From contig NZ_BJMN01000018.1 of the NCBI RefSeq assembly GCF_006539185.1, forward strand, positions 1-37,985: a stretch of DNA of 37,985 bases, given 5' to 3'. The notes below the pieces were generated by a model. It saw only the letters and a program-made list of their open reading frames with translations, had not been told where the DNA came from and searched no databases. Below, in pieces: positions 1 through 8,299 of this stretch. The position numbers and the translations under genes are program-made. Source of the stretch: Streptomyces gardneri (GTDB lineage Bacteria > Actinomycetota > Actinomycetes > Streptomycetales > Streptomycetaceae). The stretch's first letter is position 1. Every line of letters starts with the position of its first letter.

Positions 1-1
1 C

Positions 2-355
2 CTGCCGGCCATCTCGCCAAACCCGCCGGGCGTCCCGCCGAACCCGCCGGGCGTCCCGCCGAACCCGCCGGGCGTCCCGCCGAACCCGCCGGGCGTCCCG
101 GCAGCGAACCCGGCGCCCACTCCGCAGGGAGCGCAGACAAGTCGGCGGGCCCAGCCCCGTCACGCGCTGCCGCCCCAGCCTGCGACCTCATCACGCCAGC
201 AGCAACTTCGGCAGCGGCTGGAACGCGGGAACCAGCGCCAGCCCGTCACGCGCCGAGTCATCGACGCGACCCCACAGCGGCCGAGTGAAGCAACCCTCAG
301 CCGTAACGAGCAGTGGGAGCTGAACCGCCGTCGCCGCCAGCGGGGCGGTTCATGA
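2..355 (+). CDS. C-terminal end of a proline-rich protein (5' truncated by window edge)
   Basis: The second reading frame is open from the first bases to a TGA that overlaps the ATG of the next gene by four bases (ATGA), the usual mark of translational coupling. The visible 117 residues begin with four copies of a seven-residue NPPGVPP repeat. A basic, glutamine- and arginine-rich tail follows and ends QRGGS. No domain can be named from this tail. Its position directly before a secreted cell-wall hydrolase and near a VirD4-like ATPase suggests a membrane component of a conjugation apparatus with a low-complexity cytoplasmic tail, but that is inference. Confidence 0.6.
   Translation: MPAISPNPPGVPPNPPGVPPNPPGVPPNPPGVPAANPAPTPQGAQTSRRAQPRHALPPQPATSSRQQQLRQRLERGNQRQPVTRRVIDATPQRPSEATLSRNEQWELNRRRRQRGGS
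20..103 (+). repeat. 21-bp tandem repeat, four copies
   Basis: A 21-base unit starting AACCCGCCGGGCGTCCCG is repeated head to tail four times; the last copy differs in its final bases. It encodes NPPGVPP in the reading frame that stays open. The length is a multiple of three, so copy-number change would lengthen or shorten the protein tail without breaking the frame. Confidence 0.9.
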
Positions 356-1512
356 AGAAGGGGACGAAGGGGTGGCTGACCGGCGCGGCCACACTGCTCG
401 GGCTGTCCCTCGTCCTGCTCTCCGCGATCGCCGCCCACGTGGCCGGCCTCGGCCAGAACGAGGCCGAGGCCGCCGCGGCCGTTACCCGCTGCGGGGCAGC
501 GGGTCAGCCCGGATTTGACCCGGAGACCGCAGATACGGCCCGCAAGGTCAAGGAAATGCTGGATGGAAGCGGCGACGTGAACGTACGCGGCCTCTCCGAG
601 CCCAATCAGCAGGTCCCCAACGCGAAAGTCATCGTTGCGACCGGCGTCCAGAAGCGGGTGCCGGCCCGCGGGCAGGTCATCGCCTTGGCCACCGCCCTGC
701 AGGAGAGTGCCCTGATCAACCTCAACCACGGCGACCGCGACTCCCTCGGCCTGTTCCAGCAGCGTCCCTCCCAGGGCTGGGGCACCCGCGAGCAGATCAT
801 GGACCCCGTCTACTCCTCGGGGAAGTTCTACGACGGGCTCGCGAAGCTAAAGGACTGGGAGCAGATGCCGCTCACAGTGGCCGCACAGAAGGTCCAGCGC
901 AGCGGCTTCCCCGACGCGTATGCCAAGCACGAACCGCTCGCCACCGCCCTCCAGCAGGCCATCGCCCCCACCCTCGGCGCCGCTGCCGCCAGCCCGATGC
1001 CGGGACAACCCGGTCTCGGCAACTTCGGCCCGAGCCAGTGCGCCGGACAGGGCGGCGGCAACGTGGACTTCGGGAACATCCCGCCCGGCTCCCTGCCGGA
1101 GAGCTACCAAATCCCGGCCACCGCGCCCCCGCAGGTGCAGACCGCGATCCGCTGGGCCCTGGGCCAGCTCGGCACCATGTACCAGTGGGGCGGCAGCTGC
1201 ACCAACGCCCACGGCCCCAACCCGTCCGATCGGTGCGACTGCTCCTCCCTGACCCAGCGCGCGTACGGAGTGGCCGGCAAGGAGATCACCCGCACCACCT
1301 ACACGCAGATCAACGACGGCCACGTGGTCCCCGCCAGCGCCATCCAGCCGGGCGACCTGCTCTTCGCCGTCGGCTCCGCCTCCCGCCCCGAGCACGTCGC
1401 CCTAGCAATCGGATACGGGTACGTCGTGCACGCACCCAAACCAGGCCGTGTGGTGGAGGTCGCCCCTCAGGCCAACCTGGGCCCGATCCTGCTGGTCGTA
1501 CGCGTCGTCTGA
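352..1512 (+). CDS. Secreted NlpC/P60 (C40) cell-wall hydrolase with transglycosylase-like N-terminal region
   Basis: The 386-residue product probably cuts peptidoglycan stem peptides outside the membrane, opening the wall for a conjugation or secretion channel. Residues about 8-35 form a signal peptide or membrane anchor. The middle part has the pattern ALATALQESALINLNHGDRDSLGLFQQRPSQGWG (shown here as its key residues E, D, SLGLFQQRP), typical of actinobacterial proteins that pair a lysozyme-like module with NlpC/P60. The C-terminal domain carries the catalytic cysteine in CDCSSLTQ and the histidine in RPEHVALAIG. I chose ATG 352 because it overlaps the upstream stop and starts the signal peptide directly; a GTG at 313 would add 13 residues. 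The gene converges on the next one with only 27 bases between stops. Confidence 0.88.
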   Translation: MKKGTKGWLTGAATLLGLSLVLLSAIAAHVAGLGQNEAEAAAAVTRCGAAGQPGFDPETADTARKVKEMLDGSGDVNVRGLSEPNQQVPNAKVIVATGVQKRVPARGQVIALATALQESALINLNHGDRDSLGLFQQRPSQGWGTREQIMDPVYSSGKFYDGLAKLKDWEQMPLTVAAQKVQRSGFPDAYAKHEPLATALQQAIAPTLGAAAASPMPGQPGLGNFGPSQCAGQGGGNVDFGNIPPGSLPESYQIPATAPPQVQTAIRWALGQLGTMYQWGGSCTNAHGPNPSDRCDCSSLTQRAYGVAGKEITRTTYTQINDGHVVPASAIQPGDLLFAVGSASRPEHVALAIGYGYVVHAPKPGRVVEVAPQANLGPILLVVRVV

Positions 1513-1539
1513 TGCAACGGTGGTCAGGATCTCGGCCGG

Positions 1540-3972
1540 TCAGCGGGTGGCCGAGCGCATCCAGTGGCCGGTCGTGGTCCAGCCCTGGAAGCGGCGGGCA
1601 AGGCCGTTCAGTGCGGTGCCGTCCGTGTCGAAGGTGCCGCCGCCCGCGACGAGGCGCAGTCCGGCGATCGCCGGGGCGAGGCGGGCCGCCGTGTGCCACG
1701 GCTGCTCGGCGGCCTGCGCCGCCATCTGCTGGACGAGCGTGGCCTGCCGGCCGGGCGGGCACAGTGAAAGGAAGAACAGCGTCTGACGCCAGGCGTACGC
1801 GGCGTCCTTGATGGTGCCGAGTGGGCGTGGGTGGCCGTGGACGCGGGCGACGAGGCGGCACACCGCGTCGAAGCCCTTCTCCGCCAGGGCCTCCCACCCT
1901 GCCTCCGGGGCAATGCCCGCGTGTCGCACCAGAACGGCCAGGTTGTGGGTGGTCAGGATCTGCGCCTGCTCGATGACCGTGCCGTTGCCGGCAGGCGACC
2001 AGGAGCGGGCGGTGTCCGTACCGGCCCGTTCCCCGCACAGCCGGTCGAACGCGGGTGCTGTCCGTGCCGGACGCGTCCGGCCGAGGTTGTCGACGGCGTG
2101 CACCACTGCCAGGTTGCGTACCGCCGCGCAGTCAATGCCGTAATAGCGGGTGTAGAGGCTGTCCTCCAGAAGATCGGCCGCAATGCGCGCGGCGGTCAGG
2201 AACTTCGGGCTGAAGGTCCCCATGAAGATGTCGGCCGCCAGCTCTTCGGTGAACGGGGCGGACAGGTCGGCCTGGCGGGCCAGCTGGGACATCTCGCGCA
2301 CCAGCGGGTTCGGCAGCAGCGTTCCGGGGAACGCGCCGACGGCCAGATCTCCGAGGCGGCGTAGCACGGCCTCTGCCGCCGCCCGCGCCCGCGCCCGCGT
2401 ATCGGCGTCGCTGCCGTGGCCGGCGACCGCGCGCACCCAGGGCAGCTCGTCCGCCCGTACTTGGTGCGCCAGGTTGAGCAGCAGCAGCGAACGCCGGTTG
2501 CGGAAGGCGCGGTACGTGGCCGCCGTGAGGGTGCGCAGGGAGGGGTCGGCGTAGCGCTGTGCGGTGGCGTTCGCCACGAGCTGTGGAACGAGCTCGGCCA
2601 GCACTTCCGCGGACGGCACCAGGCCGCGCGCGACGAGCTCCTCCGGTGTGGCGCTCAGCGCGGTGCGAACCACTTGCCGCAGTCGCGGCGGGACGACGGT
2701 TCCGGCGGGCAGGCCGGTCTGGCCCGCCTCCGTCCGCGTGATGGGTGCGAGCGGTCCGTCGACGTCGGGCGTGCCAGCCCGCTGGTCCAGAGTTGCGAGG
2801 CGGTCCGCCACGACGGCGGCGATCTCGTGGTGTGCCGGCAGGGCCGCCTGGCGCGCCTGCTCGGCGCGCAGCCGGGAGTGCCGGTCCGAGCCGGGCAGAC
2901 CTCGCTTGGCGACGACCGAGGTCACCGCGTGGCGCAGCAGGCCAGCGAGCCGGGGTGTGAGCGGGCGACCGGCGGCGGTCTCCTCCAGGGCCCGCAGCAT
3001 GATGCCCGTGTTGGACTTCTGATCGCGGTGCTTGCGGCACTGCGTATGGGTTGCGGCCAGGGCGCGGTAACGCTGAAGCAGGGCGGTGGCCCTCACGCGC
3101 GCGTCGCCGCCACCGGGGCCGGTGAGGGCAGCGGCCGGGCCGGGGCCCGGGACGCGCTGCGGTGCGGGTCGATCCGCCGCGGACCGGGCCGGGGCGGACG
3201 CTTCGAGATGCTGCAGCCAGTAGGCGAGGAGCTCGTCGTCGAAGGGCCGCCAGACGCCGAGGGCTTCGCGCTGCACCTCGATGGCGGTCTTGGGCCCGCG
3301 GGCCCGCAACACGTCGGAGACCTGGCCTACGGTGCAGCGGTGCACTGCGCTCGCGTCGGGGGCGGGCCCGTCGGCCGGGCGGGGCAGGAAGCGCAGCCGG
3401 TCAGCGAACGGCTGAAGCTCCGTCACCAAGGCTGCGGCCGTGTCGAAGTCGTCGGCCCGTACCAGCCAGGCGACGGTCAGCAGTGCCGCCTCCTCGGGCA
3501 GGGACACCTCGTAGCGGCCGGTGTCCAGCAGCTGCCACAGTTCCTCGAGGCCCTGTTGCGTCAGCGCGTGCGCGAAGAGCGCCGCACGGTCGGCCGGTAC
3601 GCCGGCCCGGCGGGCGGCGTCCGCTTCGTACGGGGCGAGCGGCCCGCCCGCGCAGGGCGTTCCGGTGGCGAATCCACCGCGGACGACCTCAGGGGTGACC
3701 CAGGCGGGCAGTCCGGCGACCGGGGTGCGCGCGCCAATGGTAAGGCTGCCGTCCGCCATGCCCGCGAGCACCGCACGCCATTTCTGGACACGGCCGACGG
3801 CGCGGTCGCGGGTCGCCGGCTCGGGGTGCGAGACGGAGGTGCGCAGCGCGCGTGCCAACTGGCCTGCGGCATAGGCCGACGAGACGGTGGCCGGGGCGAT
3901 CGTCGTGGCTGCGGACGCATCGGCGGGAGAGCTGGGCTCGGTCGGGGGCTGCTGATCAGCGTTCTCGTCCAT
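1540..3972 (-). CDS. Large conserved-looking protein of unknown function (810 aa)
   Basis: The 810-residue reading frame has strong GC-rich codon bias and is clearly coding. I recognise no catalytic motif, signal peptide or membrane segment. Composition (Ala, Leu, Arg) and absence of Gly/Pro clusters in the second half suggest a mainly helical, repeat-like fold. Residues 1-35 are low complexity (Pro, Ser, Ala, Thr); the more structured part seems to begin near SSAYAAGQLARALRTS. No good ribosome binding site precedes ATG 3972, and the 3' end of a tRNA-like structure lies only three bases upstream, so an internal start is possible. It is divergent from the DNA-transfer genes and convergent with the hydrolase gene. 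Function cannot be assigned. Confidence 0.8.
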   Translation of the reverse strand: MDENADQQPPTEPSSPADASAATTIAPATVSSAYAAGQLARALRTSVSHPEPATRDRAVGRVQKWRAVLAGMADGSLTIGARTPVAGLPAWVTPEVVRGGFATGTPCAGGPLAPYEADAARRAGVPADRAALFAHALTQQGLEELWQLLDTGRYEVSLPEEAALLTVAWLVRADDFDTAAALVTELQPFADRLRFLPRPADGPAPDASAVHRCTVGQVSDVLRARGPKTAIEVQREALGVWRPFDDELLAYWLQHLEASAPARSAADRPAPQRVPGPGPAAALTGPGGGDARVRATALLQRYRALAATHTQCRKHRDQKSNTGIMLRALEETAAGRPLTPRLAGLLRHAVTSVVAKRGLPGSDRHSRLRAEQARQAALPAHHEIAAVVADRLATLDQRAGTPDVDGPLAPITRTEAGQTGLPAGTVVPPRLRQVVRTALSATPEELVARGLVPSAEVLAELVPQLVANATAQRYADPSLRTLTAATYRAFRNRRSLLLLNLAHQVRADELPWVRAVAGHGSDADTRARARAAAEAVLRRLGDLAVGAFPGTLLPNPLVREMSQLARQADLSAPFTEELAADIFMGTFSPKFLTAARIAADLLEDSLYTRYYGIDCAAVRNLAVVHAVDNLGRTRPARTAPAFDRLCGERAGTDTARSWSPAGNGTVIEQAQILTTHNLAVLVRHAGIAPEAGWEALAEKGFDAVCRLVARVHGHPRPLGTIKDAAYAWRQTLFFLSLCPPGRQATLVQQMAAQAAEQPWHTAARLAPAIAGLRLVAGGGTFDTDGTALNGLARRFQGWTTTGHWMRSATR

Positions 3973-3975
3973 AAG

Positions 3976-4049
3976 CCGGCGTGGCAGGATCTGCCCCTGC
4001 GCCCTCCGGGTAGGAAGCCCGGTGCTCTGGCTGACTGAGCTACACGCCG
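3976..4049 (-). tRNA. tRNA-like gene, anticodon UCC (Gly) if functional; T-loop degenerate
   Basis: The minus strand folds into a full cloverleaf of 74 bases: a perfect 7-bp acceptor stem (CGGCGTG/CACGCCG), T8 and A9, D-stem GCTC/GAGC, anticodon stem CCGGG/CCCGG around the loop CTTCCTA, a 5-base variable loop, T-stem GCAGG/CCTGC and discriminator G. Positions 34-36 read TCC. Several universal bases are missing: the T-loop is GGCAGAT rather than TTCRANY, position 18 is A, and position 37 is T where a purine is expected. No CCA is encoded. It may be a decayed or plasmid-type tRNA, half of an attachment site, or a tRNA-like leader of the adjoining 810-residue gene. Confidence 0.5.
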
Positions 4050-4380
4050 TTCGGTGCCCCGACCCTAGGGTCGATCACCTGTGCCCGGCAATCGATTTGC
4101 GAGCCGTCGGCCGCAGGTCGATGCCGAGGGCGGAATTGACCGGCACGTCGCGGTCGACTGCACCCTTCGCGCCCACCAGCCGCCGCAGCAGCGCCGAAGA
4201 CGGCTCCGCCACCCCGCGGCCCTCACAGGGGGTACGGCCGGGGGGCTGGAGTGGCGACGGTTCGCCCAGCACTCGCCAACAGTCAAGGGATTGCAAAGCA
4301 TTCCCGTGCGGTGTCTGGATCGGCCTCGAATTCCTACTTGGTCCAGGTGAAGGGCTTCTTCCCACCACCCTGGAGGAACC
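4050..4380. other. Intergenic region before the DNA-transfer genes
   Basis: This stretch lies between the divergent 810-residue gene/tRNA-like structure and the membrane protein at 4381. It should contain the promoters for both directions. I see no convincing -35/-10 pair. Short open frames on both strands have no start signals and look like chance. The last 20 bases carry a GGAGG ribosome binding site for the GTG at 4381. Confidence 0.5.
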
Positions 4381-4887
4381 GTGCACCAAAACCGCCCCGC
4401 CCCGGCCGACCCCGTTCCGGCCAACATGAACCTCCCGGACCTGCCGGTCGACGAACTCCTCAACCAGCTCCGCGCCGCCCTGGGCGCGGCCGCGCCGTAC
4501 CTCGTCGCGCTCGGCGTGCTCGGGGCGGCGGTGTGGGTGTGGTGGACGATCCGGCGCGCGGCGCTCGTGCGGGAGGCGCTCGCCGACCGGGTCCAGGTCG
4601 AGGTGATCCCGACCGCCACGTTCGACCCCGGCGAAGGGGAAGTCGGGCGCTGGGCACGCCAGCTCGGGCGGGTGCACTACGCCGCCGACGGGATCCCGGC
4701 CCGCGGATCGGCGGTGCGCCTGCGGTACACCGCCCTGGAGGGGAAGATGCGCTGCTTTATCGAAGGGCCGGCCGCTGCGGCCGCGGTCCTGAACATGCCT
4801 GGTTTCGCCGAGGTCGAGGTCCGCACTCAGCACGGCCAGGCTGACATCCTCCCAGTCCGCTTCACCGGCCCGGGAGGTACGCCGTGA
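4381..4887 (+). CDS. Small membrane protein coupled to the DNA-transfer ATPase
   Basis: The 168-residue protein has one clear membrane segment at about residues 38-60 (PYLVALGVLGAAVWVWW), followed by a soluble region of about 100 residues. The GTG start is preceded by GGAGG at good spacing. Its stop overlaps the GTG of the ATPase gene (GTGA). In related systems membrane anchoring of VirD4-like ATPases is supplied by N-terminal segments or a partner protein; here the ATPase itself has no obvious N-terminal membrane segments. This gene may therefore supply the anchor. That role is inference. Confidence 0.8.
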   Translation: MHQNRPAPADPVPANMNLPDLPVDELLNQLRAALGAAAPYLVALGVLGAAVWVWWTIRRAALVREALADRVQVEVIPTATFDPGEGEVGRWARQLGRVHYAADGIPARGSAVRLRYTALEGKMRCFIEGPAAAAAVLNMPGFAEVEVRTQHGQADILPVRFTGPGGTP

Positions 4888-7058
4888 CCGCCGTCGTCTC
4901 CCTCGCCAAGCCCACGAAGGCGACCACCGCCCAGGCGAGCGTGCGCCGGTACGTGCAGCGCGCCGAGCTTGCTCTCGGCCTGCCCGACTACAAGGCCCTG
5001 GCCTCCCTCGGTCTGAGCCCCGACCCCCTGCAGCAGCTGGCCGCGGCCATGGCCTCCGTCCGCACCGAGGACGGGGAGAAAGCGGTGGCCGTCTTCGACC
5101 TCGTTCCGGTCTCCGAGCAACGCCTGGCCCGACGCCGGCGCCGCCTGATGGCCCGCGCTGCCCGACGGGGCCCGTCCGCGTACGGTGAGCGCCTCACCGG
5201 AGGCCTCGGCGGAGGCGGTTTCTGGGGATCAGCCACCGCAGCCTGGTCCGGTGGCGCCGGCGCCTCCAGCCGCTCCGAACGGATCCCCCGGCAGACCGAC
5301 CTGCGCGAGGGCGTCGGCAAACTCGAACCCAGCGCGGGCGCCGTGTTCGCGGTACAGATCCTGCTGCGCACCGAGGCCTCCCACCCGCAGCTGGCCCTGG
5401 CCCGCATGCACCAGCTCATCGCCGCCCTGTCGATGACCTCGGGGGAGAACTACCTCAAGGCCCACCGCCCCCGCCGCTGGGCGATCGGCCGGTTCGAGCG
5501 CCGCTTCGCCTCCGGCGAGTTCGCACCGCGCCGCCGACAGTGGCTGACCGTGCCCGAGCTCGCGGGGTGGCTCAAGCCGCCGACGGTGAAGTGCACCGCC
5601 TCCAGCGTGGTCCGCTCTGGCGGACTGGTCCCACCGGCCCCGGCCGATCTCCCCGTCTACACCGGGCAGCACGATCTGATCCCGCTCGGCGCCGTCGTCT
5701 ACCCTGACGGACGCGAGCGGATCGCCGCCGCCCGGGTACAGGACCTGCTCTTCGGCCTCCAGCTAGGGAAGGCCGGCCATGGCAAGACCGAAGAGGCCCT
5801 GGTCCAGTGCATCGCGATGGCCCACTCCGGCTACGGCACGTGGTTCCTCGACCCGCACGGCGAGGGCTGGATGAGGGCGAAGCCGTACTTGGCGCACCCG
5901 AAGATCGCCGACCGGCTCTGGGAGATCAACCTGGCCAAGGCCGACCCGGAGCAGCCAGTCGTCTCCTGGAACCCCCTGTCGATGGAAGGGCGCAGCCTCC
6001 CCGATGTCCAGGACATCGTCCGCTCCGTCACCGAGGGCATCGCCGCGGCTCAGGACTGGGGCGACAACGCCCCGCGTGCCCGGACGATTCTGGCCCGCGC
6101 CTCCCAGGCCCTGGCCCTGCTCAACCTCCAGGCCGTCCAGGCCGGCCACCCCGAGGCACAATGCACGCTCTTCCAACTACGCACCTGGCTCACCGACGAG
6201 GAATGGCGCGAGCAGCTCCTGCCCAAGCTCCCGGACCGCGTCCGTGCGTACTGGGAGACCACCTTCCCCAAGCTCGGCCCGGATGCCGTTCCCACCGTCA
6301 CCTACGCCATCGACCGCCTCGACACCAGCCAGAGCCTTCAGGGGTTCTTCGGCAGCCCGCGCTCCGCGTACGACGTCCGGCACGCGATGGACACCTCGAA
6401 GGTGGTGTTCGTCTGTCCGTCCGGCAGCGAGAGCGACGCCCTGGTCAGCTGCCTGCTCATCCACGACCTGCACCGCGCCGGCCTCTCCCGGCAGGACACC
6501 CCCCGCGAGCGGCGCGCCACCTTCTGGGCCTGGGGCGACGAGCTCACCGCACTCGACTCCTCCAGCAAGGGCTTCCTCGCCGCCATCGCCGAGCAGCTGC
6601 GCAAGTATGAGGTCAGGTTCATCGGCATGACCCAGATGGCGCTGCGGCTCTCCGCCATCACCCGCCAGGCCCTCCTGCAAAACCAGTCCTGGCTGAGTAC
6701 CTGCGCCGCGGACTACGACGAGGCCGCCTTCGTCGCCAAGAGGTGGAACGGGCACGTCAGTCCGGAGACGATCACCGAGCTCCCGAAGTACCACTACGTG
6801 ATGTCCGTGAACCTCAACGGCGCCCGGACCACGCCCTTCCGGGTCCGCGGCCTGCCCGTGGACGAGGTCTTCGCGCGCTACGACAACCCGGCCGGCATTG
6901 CCGCCCTCGACCAGGCGATCGACAGCAATCTCAACCGCCGTCCGCTCGGCGACATCCTGGCCGACCTGGAAGAGCTCGACATCGTCGTCCTCGCCCACCA
7001 CACCGGGCGCCGCGCCGGCGGCCCGAGCGCCGGAGACCCCACCAGCGTCATCGACTAG
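4884..7058 (+). CDS. VirD4/TraM-like type IV secretion DNA-transfer ATPase
   Basis: This 724-residue P-loop ATPase probably drives DNA or protein through a conjugation-like channel at the membrane. The Walker A motif is GKAGHGKTE near residues 294-302. It is followed by a Walker B-like strand GTWFLDPHGEG and, near residue 549, the FWAWGDELTAL strand with acidic residues, the pattern seen in VirD4/TraG/FtsK-HerA relatives. Residues 60-110 are Arg/Gly/Ser-rich and probably disordered. The gene starts at GTG 4884 inside the stop of the upstream membrane-protein gene and is followed, after 17 bases, by the replication-relaxation gene with its own ribosome binding site. The family call is firm; the substrate is unknown. 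Confidence 0.88.
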   Translation: MTAVVSLAKPTKATTAQASVRRYVQRAELALGLPDYKALASLGLSPDPLQQLAAAMASVRTEDGEKAVAVFDLVPVSEQRLARRRRRLMARAARRGPSAYGERLTGGLGGGGFWGSATAAWSGGAGASSRSERIPRQTDLREGVGKLEPSAGAVFAVQILLRTEASHPQLALARMHQLIAALSMTSGENYLKAHRPRRWAIGRFERRFASGEFAPRRRQWLTVPELAGWLKPPTVKCTASSVVRSGGLVPPAPADLPVYTGQHDLIPLGAVVYPDGRERIAAARVQDLLFGLQLGKAGHGKTEEALVQCIAMAHSGYGTWFLDPHGEGWMRAKPYLAHPKIADRLWEINLAKADPEQPVVSWNPLSMEGRSLPDVQDIVRSVTEGIAAAQDWGDNAPRARTILARASQALALLNLQAVQAGHPEAQCTLFQLRTWLTDEEWREQLLPKLPDRVRAYWETTFPKLGPDAVPTVTYAIDRLDTSQSLQGFFGSPRSAYDVRHAMDTSKVVFVCPSGSESDALVSCLLIHDLHRAGLSRQDTPRERRATFWAWGDELTALDSSSKGFLAAIAEQLRKYEVRFIGMTQMALRLSAITRQALLQNQSWLSTCAADYDEAAFVAKRWNGHVSPETITELPKYHYVMSVNLNGARTTPFRVRGLPVDEVFARYDNPAGIAALDQAIDSNLNRRPLGDILADLEELDIVVLAHHTGRRAGGPSAGDPTSVID

Positions 7059-7075
7059 AAGAAGGGGAGCACCCC

Positions 7076-8017
7076 GTGCCCTACCCGCAGTCCGCCCCCA
7101 CCGGGCTGGGCCAGGTCGCCCAGCAGGCCGCCCAGGTTCTCTACCAGCACCGTCTGGTCTCAACGAGGCAGCTCCACCGGCTCGTCACCCCGCACCACAC
7201 CCGCTCCGAGTTTCTGCGCCGGCAGCTCCACACCCTGCGCCAGGCCGGCTTCGCCGAGGCCGTAGGCCGGCGCAGCACCGGCCAGACCGAACTGCTGTGG
7301 TGGCTGACCGAGAAGGGGGCCCAGGCCGTCGAGGCCGTCGGCCTGCTCCAGTCCCGCGCGTACCGGATGAGCCCGGAGGCCGCTCTGGGCCCGCTCCAGG
7401 AACACACCCTCGCGGTGGTCGAATCCGGCGCGGCCTTCGTCGAGCACGCGCGCCGCCTCGGCCATGAGTGCGGCCCCCTGGACTGGTCGCCCGAGATCGC
7501 CCACTACTACCGCGACGAATCCCGGCCGGGGGAGGAGCTGTGCCTCGTCCCGGACGCTGTCCTCAGCTACGTCCACACCGCGGGGAAGCAGCGGACTTTG
7601 CTGACTTTCTTCGTCGAGGTCGACCGGACCCAGATGACGATCGCCCGTCTGGCCCAGAAGTTGCATGCCTACGCCGCCTACCACGAGTACGCGCCCCAGC
7701 CTCAGATGACCAAGGGCACTCGTGGTCCCCGGCGCCAGGTTGCGCTGCCGGCCTGGCGCTACCGGTACCCGGCGTTCCCCCGGCTCCTGCTCGTGCTGAC
7801 AGGCGCGTCCGAGGATCGCCTCGCCCGCCGCATTGCCGACCTTCGCAGCCTTGCTGCCAGCGATCCGGCACTCGCCACCACGGCACTCCGGGCCGGCGTC
7901 ACCACCCTCGACCAGCTCCGGAACCGGGGCCCCTTCCAGCCGATCTTCACCCCCGTCCTCGGTGCAGCCGAACCCGTCGATGCATGGATCCGGGGCCCCC
8001 TCGCTGCCGCAGCCTGA
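7076..8017 (+). CDS. Replication-relaxation family protein
   Basis: The 313-residue protein starts with a winged-helix-like region (LYQHRLVSTRQLHRLV, then FLRRQLHTLRQAGFAEAV) followed by a nuclease-like or regulatory part with a conserved acidic strand (LCLVPDAVLSYV, then FFVEVDRTQM). This matches the family annotated as replication-relaxation proteins in actinobacterial plasmids and integrative elements. I chose GTG 7076 because AAGAAGGGGAG sits at the right distance and the start follows the ATPase stop closely; a longer frame upstream only reads through the ATPase gene. Pairing with a VirD4-like ATPase is typical and supports a DNA-mobilisation role, possibly binding the transfer origin. 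Confidence 0.85.
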   Translation: MPYPQSAPTGLGQVAQQAAQVLYQHRLVSTRQLHRLVTPHHTRSEFLRRQLHTLRQAGFAEAVGRRSTGQTELLWWLTEKGAQAVEAVGLLQSRAYRMSPEAALGPLQEHTLAVVESGAAFVEHARRLGHECGPLDWSPEIAHYYRDESRPGEELCLVPDAVLSYVHTAGKQRTLLTFFVEVDRTQMTIARLAQKLHAYAAYHEYAPQPQMTKGTRGPRRQVALPAWRYRYPAFPRLLLVLTGASEDRLARRIADLRSLAASDPALATTALRAGVTTLDQLRNRGPFQPIFTPVLGAAEPVDAWIRGPLAAAA

Positions 8018-8299
8018 ACATCCCTTGGGGGCGGGCACGCCAACCAGACCTGCAGCACATCGGAAACGAACGGCCTGACCATCGGCCGGGCTACCTCTCG
8101 CCAACGACGACCAAGACCTTCCACAGGGCGGAGCATCCCGAACGACCGCCGGCACCGCGGGACGCGACCGATCGGTGGAACGGCGCGGGACGAGCGTCAC
8201 GAACACCGCGGCGGCACTCCGTCCTGCCCCCCCGAGGGCCTCATCCCTGCCTCGGGAGCTCAAGGCCCCGGATACTGCCTTCGGGGTGACCTACCGGCC

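Noticed and set aside
160..729. Minus-strand open frames opposite the hydrolase gene
   Set aside because: Mirror of a high-GC gene; no start signal, and the plus-strand product has clear catalytic motifs.
2416..4038. 540-codon plus-strand frame opposite the 810-residue gene
   Set aside because: Gly/Arg-rich shadow frame without domain or ribosome binding site; the minus-strand frame is longer and has normal composition.
4065..4833. Minus-strand frames over the tRNA-like/promoter region and membrane-protein gene
   Set aside because: They run through a good plus-strand gene; the tail (LRPTARKSIAGHR) looked like a gene end but has no supported start.
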